The position numbers and the translations under genes are program-made. A stretch of DNA of 64,000 bases from Mesorhizobium ciceri biovar biserrulae WSM1271. GTDB lineage: Bacteria; Pseudomonadota; Alphaproteobacteria; Rhizobiales; Rhizobiaceae. The stretch is from positions 3,495,501 to 3,559,500 of the forward strand of contig NC_014923.1 of assembly GCF_000185905.1 (NCBI RefSeq), written 5' to 3'. Shown here one piece after another: positions 51,253 through 60,064 of the stretch; position 1 is the first letter of the stretch, and every line of letters begins with the position of its first letter. The notes below the pieces were generated by a model that was given only the letters and a program-made list of their open reading frames with translations, was not told where the DNA came from and searched no databases.

Positions 51253-53325
51253 ATGACCAAGCCTGCTACCCAGACGCCGAATTCTGCCCCCACGACCGAC
51301 GATCCCTTTCTCTGGCTGGAGGACAGGACAGCTAAGCAGTCATTGGACTGGGTACATCGCCAGAACGAGATCACGGTTGGCGAATTGCAGGGCGATCCAT
51401 CCTATCAGGCGTCGTTCCGGACCGCGCTCGACCTGATGACGGCCGAGGACAACATCGCTGTCGGCGCGGCAAAAGCCGGCCATGTCTACAATTTCTGGCA
51501 GGACAAGACCAATGTGCTCGGCCTCTGGCGCCGCACGACCGTCGCTTCCTACAAGACCGAGAAGCCCGACTGGGAAACGATCATCGACTTCGACCAGCTT
51601 GCGGCGAAGGAGGGGATAAAATGGGTTTTTGGCGGCGCAAGCCGACTCTATCCGGACTTCAACCGTTGCCTGGTGAGTATGTCGCCGGATGGCGGCGACG
51701 CCAGCGAGATGCGCGAATTCGACATCGCGACCAAGTCGTTTGTCGAGGGTGGGTTTCGTGCCCCCGCTTCCAAGTCGGGTTTCAGCTGGCTGGATAAGGA
51801 CACCGTGATTGTTTCGGCCGCTTTCGACGAGGCCGACAAGACCGAGTCCGGCTATCCGCGAGTCATAAAGCTGTGGAAGCGCGATACCAAGCTGGAAGAC
51901 GCGACGCCGATCTTCGAGGCGCAGAAAGAGGATCTCGCCGTTGGTGCCGCTGTCGAGTACGACGGTGACAGACGCTATCTGGTCCTGGCTCGAACGCTGA
52001 ATTTCTTCGCTTCGCACATCTTCCTTCGGCTGCCTTCCGGCGAAAACAAACAGCTGCCGCTACCGGACGACATGACCGATACGGCAATATTCAGGGATCA
52101 GCTCGTGTTCGGCGTGCGCAGTGCATGGACGGCGCCCGGCGGCACGGTTTGCAAGCCCGACGGCCTCTATTCGCTGGACCTGGCTCGCTGGGTCGAGACC
52201 GGCGCGATCGGGCCTGTCGAAACCTTGTTCGAGCCGGCCTATCGCGTTTCCATAGCCGGCATTGCCCGCACGCGGGACCGGCTGTTCATCAGCCTGATGG
52301 ACAATGTGCGCGGCAAAGTCGTCGTCTGCGAGCGCATGGATGGCAACTGGTCGCTGAAACCGGTGGCGCTGCCCGAAAATGGCAATGTCGGCATCAGTCA
52401 TGCCGAGCAGTTCGGCTCGAGTGTCTCCTTCTCCTTCACCGATTTCCTGACCCCGAGTTCGATCATCTGGTCCGACGACAATGGCGAGACGCTCGCCACC
52501 GTGAAGTCGCAGCCGGCGCGTTTCGATGCCTCGCCGCTGATCTCGGAACAGTTCGAGGCGCGCTCCAAGGACGGCACGATGATCCCCTATTTCGTCGTCA
52601 GGCGGCGCGACCAGAAAGGTCCGGTGCCGACGCTGCTTTACGGCTATGGCGGCTTCGAAGTGCCGCTGCTGCCCGGCTATGCCGGCGTGCGTGGTAAGCT
52701 GTGGCTGGAGAAAGGCAATGCCTATGTGCAGGCATGCATCCGTGGCGGCGGCGAGTTCGGCCCAGCCTGGCATCAGGCGGCGCTCAAGGGCAATCGTCAG
52801 AACGGATTCGACGATTTCGCAGCGGTCGCGCAGGACGTCGTCAAGCGCGGCATCGCGACAGCAAGCTCGCTCGGCATCCAGGGTGGTTCGAATGGCGGCT
52901 TGCTGACCGGCGTTTCCTTGACGCAGCATCCCGAGCTTTTCGGCGCCGTCATCATCGAGGTGCCGCTGCTCGACATGCTGCGTTACGCCGAATTGCCGCC
53001 TGGAGCCTCGTGGATGGCCGAATATGGCGATCCGTCGAAACCCGAAGACGCGAAGTGGCTTTCAGCCTACTCGCCCTACCAGCATGTCGACGCCGCTGCC
53101 GCCTATCCGCCTGTGCTGCTGACCACATCGACCGCTGACGATCGGGTCCATCCCGGCCATGCGCGCAAGATGGCCGCCCGCCTGCAGGAAGCCGGCCATG
53201 CGAGGACGCTGTTCTTCGAGGAGACCGAGGGCGGCCATGGCGGGCGTGGCGACCGCCGGCCGCAGGCGGCGCAGACGGCGATGAAATATGTCTTCCTGCA
53301 AAGGGCGCTGACAGCCAAGGCCTAG
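51253..53325 (+). CDS. Prolyl oligopeptidase-family serine peptidase (S9A)
   Basis: A 690-residue cytoplasmic enzyme. The N-terminal beta-propeller (about 10-420) begins DDPFLWLEDRTAKQSLDWV. The alpha/beta hydrolase domain follows with LLYGYGGFEVP, the nucleophile in GIQGGSNGGLL (Ser about 545), the aspartate in TADDRVHPGHARKM (about 629) and the histidine in EGGHGGRGD (about 660). It cleaves short proline-containing peptides; released proline could enter betaine-related metabolism, which is speculation. GGAGACC precedes the ATG. Confidence 0.88.
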   Translation: MTKPATQTPNSAPTTDDPFLWLEDRTAKQSLDWVHRQNEITVGELQGDPSYQASFRTALDLMTAEDNIAVGAAKAGHVYNFWQDKTNVLGLWRRTTVASYKTEKPDWETIIDFDQLAAKEGIKWVFGGASRLYPDFNRCLVSMSPDGGDASEMREFDIATKSFVEGGFRAPASKSGFSWLDKDTVIVSAAFDEADKTESGYPRVIKLWKRDTKLEDATPIFEAQKEDLAVGAAVEYDGDRRYLVLARTLNFFASHIFLRLPSGENKQLPLPDDMTDTAIFRDQLVFGVRSAWTAPGGTVCKPDGLYSLDLARWVETGAIGPVETLFEPAYRVSIAGIARTRDRLFISLMDNVRGKVVVCERMDGNWSLKPVALPENGNVGISHAEQFGSSVSFSFTDFLTPSSIIWSDDNGETLATVKSQPARFDASPLISEQFEARSKDGTMIPYFVVRRRDQKGPVPTLLYGYGGFEVPLLPGYAGVRGKLWLEKGNAYVQACIRGGGEFGPAWHQAALKGNRQNGFDDFAAVAQDVVKRGIATASSLGIQGGSNGGLLTGVSLTQHPELFGAVIIEVPLLDMLRYAELPPGASWMAEYGDPSKPEDAKWLSAYSPYQHVDAAAAYPPVLLTTSTADDRVHPGHARKMAARLQEAGHARTLFFEETEGGHGGRGDRRPQAAQTAMKYVFLQRALTAKA

Positions 53326-53393
53326 AGTCATTCAGTTATGGGCCAAGCAAAGGGTGGTTCTCCTCGAGCAGCCTTTGCTCTAAGGTGGCTTCC

Positions 53394-53534
53394 ATGGCTC
53401 TCGTCAGGACGTTGATTGACGCATTTGAGGCTCGCGCATTGCGGGTCGCGGTGACGCCGTCACCGCGCACGCTGCGCGCCGAGCTTTTGCGGCTGTGCGC
53501 CCGCATCGGCTATTCGCCACCTCTCTTCCTCTGA
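53394..53534 (+). CDS. Small hypothetical protein of 46 residues
   Basis: The ORF MALVRTLIDAFEARALRVAV runs to 46 residues ending SPPLFL. Codon use matches neighbours and AAGGTGG lies seven bases before the ATG, so it may be real. It looks helical and basic; no family is recognised. It sits in the 257-base gap between the peptidase and the aminotransferase. Confidence 0.45.
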   Translation: MALVRTLIDAFEARALRVAVTPSPRTLRAELLRLCARIGYSPPLFL

Positions 53535-53582
53535 AGCATTCGCCCCGGCTTGGCCGGATAGAATCCAGAGGGAAGATCAGAC

Positions 53583-54962
53583 ATGACCTATCAGAATTAT
53601 TCGCTGAAGCAGCTTCAGCAGATCGACGCCGCGCATCATCTGCATCCGTTCACCGACCACAAGGAAATGCGCGGGGCCGGGTCGCGCATCATCACCCATG
53701 CCAACGGCCCTTTCATCTACGATTCCGAGGGGGCTGAAATCCTCGACGGCATGGCCGGGCTGTGGTGCGTCAACATCGGCTATGGCCGTGACGAGCTGGC
53801 CGAGGCCGCCTATGCCCAGATGAAGGAACTGCCTTACTACAACTCCTTCTTCAAATGCTCGACGCCGACGCCAGTGCTGCTGTCCAAGAAGCTGGCGGAG
53901 ATCGCGCCGAAGCACGTCAACCAGGTATTCTACGGCTCTTCCGGGTCGGAAGCCAACGACACCGCGCTGCGCCTCGTGCGCCACTATTGGGTGCTGGAGG
54001 GCAAGCCGGAGAAGAACCGCATCATCTCGCGCAAGATGGCCTATCACGGCTCGACCGTTGCCGGCACCTCGCTCGGCGGCATGGATGGTATGCACAAGCA
54101 GCTCAACGGTGCGGTGCCCAACATCGTCCATGTGATGATGCCCTATGCCTATGAGCTGGCGCTGCCTGGCGAGAGCGATCATGATTTCGGTCTGCGCGCG
54201 GCCGGGGCTGTCGAGGAGGCGATCCTCGAAGCCGGCGCCGACAAGGTTGCCGCGTTTATCGGCGAGCCGATCATGGGAGCCGGCGGCGTGAAGATACCGC
54301 CGGCGAGCTATTGGCCGGAAGTGCAGCGCATCTGCCGTAAATACGATGTCCTGCTGATGCTGGACGAAGTCATCACCGGTTATGGACGCACCGGCGAATG
54401 GTTTGCCGCACAGACACTCGGCATCGAGCCAGACACGATCACCACGGCCAAGGCGCTGACCTCGGGCTATCAGCCGCTGTCGGCATTGCTGGTTGGCGAC
54501 CGCATCGCCTCGACGCTGGTCGAGAAGGGCGGAGAGTTCAACCATGGCTACACCTATTCCGGGCACCCGGTGGCCTGCGCCGTGGCGCTGAAGAACCTCG
54601 AGATCATCGAGCGCGAAGGGCTGGTCGACCGCGTCCGGAACGACACCGGCCCTTACTTCGCCAAGGCGTTGCAGGAGCGCATTGCCGGACATGATCTGGT
54701 CGGCGAGGTCCGTTCGATCGGACTGATGGGCGCGATCGAGATCGTCAAGGACAAGGCGACCAAGGAGCGGTTCCTGCCGGCTGGAAGTGCGGCGGTAACC
54801 GTGCGGGATCACGCCATCACGAATGGCATGATGCTGCGCGCCACCGGCGACACGATGATCCTGTCACCGCCGCTGATCTGGACCCGCGATACGATCGACA
54901 TGGCCTGCGACCGCATCTCGAAGGCGCTGGATCTGGCGCAAGCCGATCTTCGCAAGCGGTAG
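53583..54962 (+). CDS. Class III omega-amino acid aminotransferase
   Basis: A 459-residue PLP enzyme of the beta-alanine/omega-amino acid:pyruvate group: LDGMAGLWCVNIGYGRDEL, YGSSGSEANDTALRLVRHYW, GAGGVKIPPASYWPEVQ, MLDEVITGYGRTGEW and the Schiff-base lysine in TTAKALTSGYQPLSALLVG (about 290). It converts amino donors such as beta-alanine, taurine or putrescine to semialdehydes. The valine-pathway-type enzymes at 59155-61231 could take up semialdehyde carbon, a loose link. AGAGGGAAG lies nine bases before the ATG. Confidence 0.87.
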   Translation: MTYQNYSLKQLQQIDAAHHLHPFTDHKEMRGAGSRIITHANGPFIYDSEGAEILDGMAGLWCVNIGYGRDELAEAAYAQMKELPYYNSFFKCSTPTPVLLSKKLAEIAPKHVNQVFYGSSGSEANDTALRLVRHYWVLEGKPEKNRIISRKMAYHGSTVAGTSLGGMDGMHKQLNGAVPNIVHVMMPYAYELALPGESDHDFGLRAAGAVEEAILEAGADKVAAFIGEPIMGAGGVKIPPASYWPEVQRICRKYDVLLMLDEVITGYGRTGEWFAAQTLGIEPDTITTAKALTSGYQPLSALLVGDRIASTLVEKGGEFNHGYTYSGHPVACAVALKNLEIIEREGLVDRVRNDTGPYFAKALQERIAGHDLVGEVRSIGLMGAIEIVKDKATKERFLPAGSAAVTVRDHAITNGMMLRATGDTMILSPPLIWTRDTIDMACDRISKALDLAQADLRKR

Positions 54963-55106
54963 AACTCGACCCCCCCCCGCTGGGCGCTCTTCGGCGGGCG
55001 CGCCCAGCCTTGAGACCATGCCGAAGCGGCGAGGGAACGAATTCCATCACAAGCGCGTAGTGTGTGGGGCAGCGGCTGATTCGGCCGCCACAAGGGGTTT
55101 GTTTCC

Positions 55107-55472
55107 ATGAGAAAAACCGGCAAGAGCCGACGGACGCGAGAAGCGGCCAGCATCAGCGGCGACCTGATGCTGGCGCCGCTGGTGGCGATGATGCGGCTGC
55201 CGTTGATGGCCATGGATGGCGGGAGCCGCCAGCCATGGAGTACGGAGACGGCGCGTGCGGTCAACGAGAAGACCGCCGCTATGGCCGAAGGCGCGTTTGC
55301 GGCGCAAATGTCTTTCCTGCAATCGGCGTCGCGGTTCTGGCCGGAAGTCTTTTCCGGCCGCACGCCATCGCTGTTCAACGGGGTTGCGGCGGAGCGCTCG
55401 ATCAGCGCCGCGCTGAAGCCGGCAAGCCGTGCCGTGAAAGCGAATTTTCGCCGGCTGTCCAACAAGACCTGA
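55107..55472 (+). CDS. Hypothetical protein of 121 residues
   Basis: The start is basic (MRKTGKSRRTREAASISGDL) and is followed by methionine-rich LAPLVAMMRLPLMAMDGG, then helical sequence NEKTAAMAEGAFAAQMSFLQ and a basic tail. This is reminiscent of phasin-like or polyhydroxyalkanoate-associated small proteins but without a definite match. No signal peptide. Function unknown. Confidence 0.6.
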   Translation: MRKTGKSRRTREAASISGDLMLAPLVAMMRLPLMAMDGGSRQPWSTETARAVNEKTAAMAEGAFAAQMSFLQSASRFWPEVFSGRTPSLFNGVAAERSISAALKPASRAVKANFRRLSNKT

Positions 55473-55550
55473 CCGGGGTTGCAAAACTTTGATTTTGCGC
55501 ATCGAGGAGCGCATGCGCTAGAATCAGTCCGTACGTTACCGATTGGGGAC

Positions 55551-56198
55551 ATGATGGCCGGACAACCGCTCAACCAGCCGGCTGAAATTCCAGCCGAACT
55601 CGACCGCTGGAACTGGGGCGCCTTCTTCCTCAACTGGATCTGGGGCATCGGCAACAGCACCTTCATTGCGTTGCTGGCGCTGATCCCTGTCGTCAACATC
55701 ATCATGATCATCGTGCTGGGCGCACGCGGCAGCCGCTGGGCCTGGCAGAACCGCGCCTGGCGCGACCCGGAGCAGTTTCGCAAGACGCAGCGCAACTGGG
55801 CAATCGCCGGCCTTGCCGTCTGGGTGGTCGGGATTGGCGGCTGCGCGACGATGGTCGGCAGCATTCCCTACGTCCTGAAAGGCAGCGATGCCTATCTCAT
55901 GACGATGGACAGGCTTCGCGCCGACGACCGCGTCAAGGCGGCGTTGGGTGATGATTTGACCGACAGTTTCTGGGTCGGCGGCCATCTCAACGTCGATGCG
56001 AATGGGGCTGGTAACGCCCAGTTCGGCATTCCGGTCCACGGCGCCAGGGGCAAGGGCACGGCCTATTCGACGGCTGTCCGGACAGCCGGCACGTGGAGCC
56101 TGCGCCTGCTGGTCGTCAGGGTCGAGGGAGCCGATGCGCCGATCGTGCTGATCAACGAAGATCATGTCCCGATCCCGAATGCTGCAATCGGAATATAG
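55551..56198 (+). CDS. Membrane protein with Coa1/Tim21-like C-terminal domain
   Basis: A 215-residue protein. The N-terminal part RWNWGAFFLNWIWGIGN and a helix ALLALIPVVNIIMIIVLG resemble DUF2628/TM2-type envelope proteins; a second helix lies about residues 81-99. The C-terminal 110 residues (VKAALGDDLTDSFWVGGHLNVDANGAGNAQF) match the cytochrome oxidase assembly factor Coa1 pattern. Two adjacent ATGs (55551, 55554) follow GGGGAC. Role unknown. Confidence 0.7.
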   Translation: MMAGQPLNQPAEIPAELDRWNWGAFFLNWIWGIGNSTFIALLALIPVVNIIMIIVLGARGSRWAWQNRAWRDPEQFRKTQRNWAIAGLAVWVVGIGGCATMVGSIPYVLKGSDAYLMTMDRLRADDRVKAALGDDLTDSFWVGGHLNVDANGAGNAQFGIPVHGARGKGTAYSTAVRTAGTWSLRLLVVRVEGADAPIVLINEDHVPIPNAAIGI

Positions 56199-56391
56199 CT
56201 AGGCAAAACGCAAAAAAGCGGCCTGAACGCGGGCGCGACAGCTGACAGTTCGGCCGGCTTCGTGGCCCAACAGTCGGGTGACCACTGCAGCGTTCCAGAC
56301 AAGGAAATATGCTGAAAAGCCGGATGCTGTCTGACAGTATGCGCATGCGTTCATGTGGACCGGTGGCAATTTCAGACAAGGGCACGCGCAT

Positions 56392-58827
56392 ATGGTGAGT
56401 TCCTTTCGTGCGGTCGTGGTCGGTGGCGGCTGTGTGGGCGCCGGCATTCTCTACGGCCTGGCAAAGCGCGGCTGGACCGATGTGGCATTGCTGGAGCGAA
56501 CACAGCTTACGGCCGGCTCGACATGGCATGCCGCGGGGCTCATCCCCTCTTACGCGCGCAGCCGCAATGTCGGCCGCATGATCGCCAGATCGATCGCGAT
56601 CTATGAAGGCCTGGAGGCGGAGACGGGCCAGAACGTCGGCTGGCACAAATGCGGGCAACTGCGCATTGCCAACACGCGCGACAGGCTGGACGAGTACAGA
56701 AGCTACATGGACGTTGCCGAGGTCCAGGGAGTGCGGGCCCGGATCGTATCGCCCGCGGAGGCGCGAGAGATCTGGCCGCTGCTCGACAACAACACCATGC
56801 TAGGTGCCCTCTACCATCCCGATGACGGCCACATTGCACCCGCCGATGTCACCCAGGCCATGGCCAAGGGTGCACGCGACCTCGGCGCGAAGATCCATCT
56901 TGATACCGAGGTCGTGGGTTTCGAGCGGATGCCGAGCGGCGGGTGGAGGGTCAAGACCTCACGCGGCGACATCGTCTGTGAACATGTCATCCTTGCAACA
57001 GGCAATTACGCACGCCAGACAGGCGCCATGCTGGGCCTGGACATTCCCGCGATTCCGATCCTGCACCAGTATTGGATCACCGAGGCGGTTCCCGAAATCG
57101 TGGAACGCAAACGGCTTGGTCTTCCGGAGATGCCGATCCTCAGGGACGAGGGTTACGAGGGCTATCTGCGCGAAGAGGGAGACGGGCTGATGTTCGGTCC
57201 CTATGAGCGCACCGAGCAGCTCAAGCTGTTCGCCGAAAACGGCGTCCCGGAATGGTTCGGCGCCGATCTGCTCGATGAAGATTTCGATGCCGTTTCCTGG
57301 AACTGGGAGCGCGCCACCGAACTGGTTCCCGCGCTCGGGCGCGCCGGCATCAAGCGCAATGTGCGAGGACCTTTCCAGATGACGGCCGATGAACTGCCGC
57401 TGATGGGGCAGGCGTGGGGCCTGGAGAATGTCTGGCTCGCCGAAGGGGTGCCGGGGGGCATCCTTTGGGGTGGTGCGATTGGCTACTACCTCTCCGAACG
57501 GATCGTGGAGGGTGGCAACAGCATCGACACGGCGGAGCTGGATCCCCGCAGATTCGGCCTATATGCCAACAAGAACTGGACCCGGGCCAAGGTCCGGGAA
57601 GCCTGGGGCACCCACGCCGTACAGCACTATCCGGGCCAGGACATGCCGGCGGCGCGACCGCAGAAAACGGCCCCGTCCTATGACCGCCTAAGTCAGCTTG
57701 GCGCGGTATGGGATGTGTTGAACGGCTGGGAGATGCCGAGCTGGTTTGCGCCCGCGGGTGTCGAGGCGCGCAATGTCTACAGCTGGCGCTGGACCCCCAA
57801 GGGGAACCACGTCGCCGCAGAGGTCCAGGCTGTCCGCCAGGCCTCCGGTCTGGTCGAGATGACACCAATGACCAAGTTCGAGGTCGGCGGGCCGGGCGCC
57901 GAGGGCTGGCTCGACGGAATCCTGGCCAACAGACTGCCGCGTCCCGGTCGTGTCGCTCTTGCCCATCACCTGACGCCGACCGGCGGCGTGCAGGCCGAGT
58001 ATGTGGTGGCGCGGCTGCAGAGCGACCTGTTCTATCTCATATCGACGCCGCGCGCCGAACGCTGGAACCTTGACGATCTCGGCCGGCTGTTGCCGAAGGA
58101 CGGCAGCGTGCATCTGCGCAACGTCACGGAGGATCGCGGCAGCTTCACGGTGGTTGGGCCGAAGGCGCGCGACATACTGCAGCCGCTGACGGAGATCGAC
58201 CTCTCCAACGAGGCCTTCCCATGGTTCAGCGTACAGTCCGGCACCGTCGGCATGGCCAGCGACGTACGGCTGCTGCGTGTCAACTATTCGGGTGAGCTGG
58301 GATGGGAACTCTATCATCCACTCTGCTACCAGCGGCATTTGCTGGATGCGCTTCTGGCATCGGGAGAGGCACACGGGCTGAGGCTGGTCGGACTTCAAGC
58401 GCTGGAATCGCTTCGTCTCGATAAATCCTACCGGGCCATGTACCGCGATATGAACCCCGAATTGTCCGCCTTGGAAAGCGGCCTCGAGCGCTTCATCAGC
58501 CTCGACAAGAGGGACTTCATCGGCCGGGCGGCACTGGTCGCGAAACAGCAGCAGGTTACACGCCGGATCGCCACACTGTCGATCGACACGGACGGTGCGA
58601 GCGCATTCGCCTTCGAGGGCGTTTACCGCGAAGGCGAGCTCGTCGGCCACATCACCTCGGCGGGCTACTCCTACACTTTTGGTCACGACATCGCACTTGC
58701 GCTGCTGCCCCTGGAACTTGTGTCGCCCGGTACCGAGCTCGAGGTTTCGATCCTCGGCGAGCGCCGCGCGGCAAAGGTGATCGCCGACTCGCCCTATGAT
58801 CCGGAAGGCGCCCGCGGGCGCATGTGA
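56392..58827 (+). CDS. FAD-dependent oxidoreductase with GcvT domain, third paralogue
   Basis: An 811-residue protein. The FAD site is AVVVGGGCVGAGILYGLAKRGW, and GSTWHAAGLIPSY places His46 in the covalent-FAD position. The GcvT part (about 420-805) has FEVGGPGAEGWLDGI, RVNYSGELGWELYHP and ALESLRLDKSYRAMY. It is some 40 residues shorter than the two other copies. It is not in an operon with another one-carbon gene. It demethylates an unknown N-methyl compound (sarcosine, dimethylglycine or similar). The ATG at 56392 is chosen from an AAGGGC site. Confidence 0.86.
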   Translation: MVSSFRAVVVGGGCVGAGILYGLAKRGWTDVALLERTQLTAGSTWHAAGLIPSYARSRNVGRMIARSIAIYEGLEAETGQNVGWHKCGQLRIANTRDRLDEYRSYMDVAEVQGVRARIVSPAEAREIWPLLDNNTMLGALYHPDDGHIAPADVTQAMAKGARDLGAKIHLDTEVVGFERMPSGGWRVKTSRGDIVCEHVILATGNYARQTGAMLGLDIPAIPILHQYWITEAVPEIVERKRLGLPEMPILRDEGYEGYLREEGDGLMFGPYERTEQLKLFAENGVPEWFGADLLDEDFDAVSWNWERATELVPALGRAGIKRNVRGPFQMTADELPLMGQAWGLENVWLAEGVPGGILWGGAIGYYLSERIVEGGNSIDTAELDPRRFGLYANKNWTRAKVREAWGTHAVQHYPGQDMPAARPQKTAPSYDRLSQLGAVWDVLNGWEMPSWFAPAGVEARNVYSWRWTPKGNHVAAEVQAVRQASGLVEMTPMTKFEVGGPGAEGWLDGILANRLPRPGRVALAHHLTPTGGVQAEYVVARLQSDLFYLISTPRAERWNLDDLGRLLPKDGSVHLRNVTEDRGSFTVVGPKARDILQPLTEIDLSNEAFPWFSVQSGTVGMASDVRLLRVNYSGELGWELYHPLCYQRHLLDALLASGEAHGLRLVGLQALESLRLDKSYRAMYRDMNPELSALESGLERFISLDKRDFIGRAALVAKQQQVTRRIATLSIDTDGASAFAFEGVYREGELVGHITSAGYSYTFGHDIALALLPLELVSPGTELEVSILGERRAAKVIADSPYDPEGARGRM

Positions 58828-59154
58828 GGTATCCCGGAGTACAGTTTACGGTTCTTCGATGTCTCAACCGTGCTGCAGGGTAAAACGCAAAAACCGCGCT
58901 CCATCGGGAACGCGGTTTTGCCAGATACGCATGGCGCTTCGCTACGCAAACACTTTGCGAAACTTATGGCACTTGTCGAAACTTACGGGCTCCGGTACGC
59001 GAGACCTGATCCGGAGCGCCGGACGGATGAGATGTCCGCCTCACAGTCCGTTTTATAGGGACATCGTTACCGCGGAGTTATCGAGAGCTTAAGCAAATCT
59101 AAATTTTCATTTTTTCCACCGAAGGAAACCGGAAAAATCCGCCAAATCCGTGGG
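58828..59154. other. Intergenic region between convergent genes
   Basis: This 327-base gap holds a bidirectional terminator (58890-58919) and AT-rich DNA near 59090-59130. A short open frame of about 60 codons crosses it but starts inside the hairpin area and shows no ribosome site or recognisable domain. I see no other feature. Confidence 0.6.
58890..58919. terminator. Bidirectional rho-independent terminator
   Basis: AAAACCGCG pairs with CGCGGTTTT over a 12-base loop. The A-run and T-run let it act on both strands, closing the FAD/GcvT gene on plus; on minus it lies 235 bases beyond the stop of the dehydrogenase gene at 59155. Confidence 0.8.
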
Positions 59155-60039
59155 TTACGCCGGATTACCCCGGAGAAAATTAATTATGCCGGAGAAATCG
59201 ACGCCGCCATGTCCCTGGGCGTTGAACAAGGCATAAAGCTGAGCCGCTTCGGCACCAAGCGGCGTTACAGCACCCGCACCTTGGGCGGCTTCCTGGGACA
59301 ATTTCAGGTCTTTCAGCATCAAGGCGGCTGCAAATCCTGGGTTGTAGTCCCTGTTTGCGGGCGAAGTCGGCACCGGGCCGGGCACCGGGCAGTAGGTGGT
59401 CAAGGACCAGCACTGGCCGGAGGAGGTCGAGGCGACGTCGAACAGCGCCTGATGCGACAGGCCGAGTTTCTCGGCCAGAACGAAGGCTTCGGCGACACCG
59501 ATCATCGAAATGCCGAGGATCATGTTGTTGCAGATCTTTGCTGCCTGGCCGGCGCCGTCGCCGCCGCAATGGACGATGCGGCCGGCCATCGGCTTCAGGA
59601 TCGGCTCGGCGGCAGCGAAGGCATCATCGGAGCCTCCCGCCATGAAGGTCAGCGTGCCGGCTGCGGCACCCCCGGTGCCGCCCGAGACCGGTGCATCGAT
59701 CGACGACAGCCCGTGCTTCCTGGCGACGGCATGGGCTTTGCGGGCTGACTCGACGTCGATGGTCGAGGAATCGATAAAGAGTGCGCCTTGCCTGGCCTTG
59801 GGCGCGATGTCTTCGTAGACGGAGAGGACATGCTTGCCTGCAGGCAGCATGGTGATCACCACGTCGGCATCCTTCACCGCGGCCAAGGCATTCGCCATAA
59901 TCGTCACGCCATGTTCCTTGGCGACGGTGAGGTTTTCCGGAACGAGGTCGAAACCGTTCACCGCATGCCCGGCCTTGACCAGATTGGCGGCCATTGGATT
60001 GCCCATATTGCCGAGGCCGATGAAGGCGATCGTCGTCAT
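59155..60039 (-). CDS. mmsB: 3-hydroxyisobutyrate dehydrogenase-family protein
   Basis: A 294-residue beta-hydroxyacid dehydrogenase. It has the NAD site IAFIGLGNMGNPMAANLVKAG, the substrate motif DAPVSGGTGGAAAGTLTFM, and the catalytic lysine in GAGQAAKICNNM. It converts 3-hydroxyisobutyrate to methylmalonate semialdehyde in valine breakdown. The acyl-CoA dehydrogenase gene lies 25 bases upstream, as in valine-catabolism operons, which supports the mmsB call. Confidence 0.87.
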   Translation of the reverse strand: MTTIAFIGLGNMGNPMAANLVKAGHAVNGFDLVPENLTVAKEHGVTIMANALAAVKDADVVITMLPAGKHVLSVYEDIAPKARQGALFIDSSTIDVESARKAHAVARKHGLSSIDAPVSGGTGGAAAGTLTFMAGGSDDAFAAAEPILKPMAGRIVHCGGDGAGQAAKICNNMILGISMIGVAEAFVLAEKLGLSHQALFDVASTSSGQCWSLTTYCPVPGPVPTSPANRDYNPGFAAALMLKDLKLSQEAAQGAGAVTPLGAEAAQLYALFNAQGHGGVDFSGIINFLRGNPA

Positions 60040-60064
60040 TGTCTGTCTCCCAGAGTTGCTGGCT

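Noticed and set aside
53341..53385. Hairpin after the prolyl oligopeptidase gene as a terminator
   Set aside because: Arms AGCAAAGG/CCTTTGCT exist but the loop is about 18 bases and no T-run follows.
58870..59058. Short plus-strand gene in the gap after the third FAD/GcvT gene
   Set aside because: It begins just before a terminator hairpin, lacks a ribosome-binding site and its product resembles no family.
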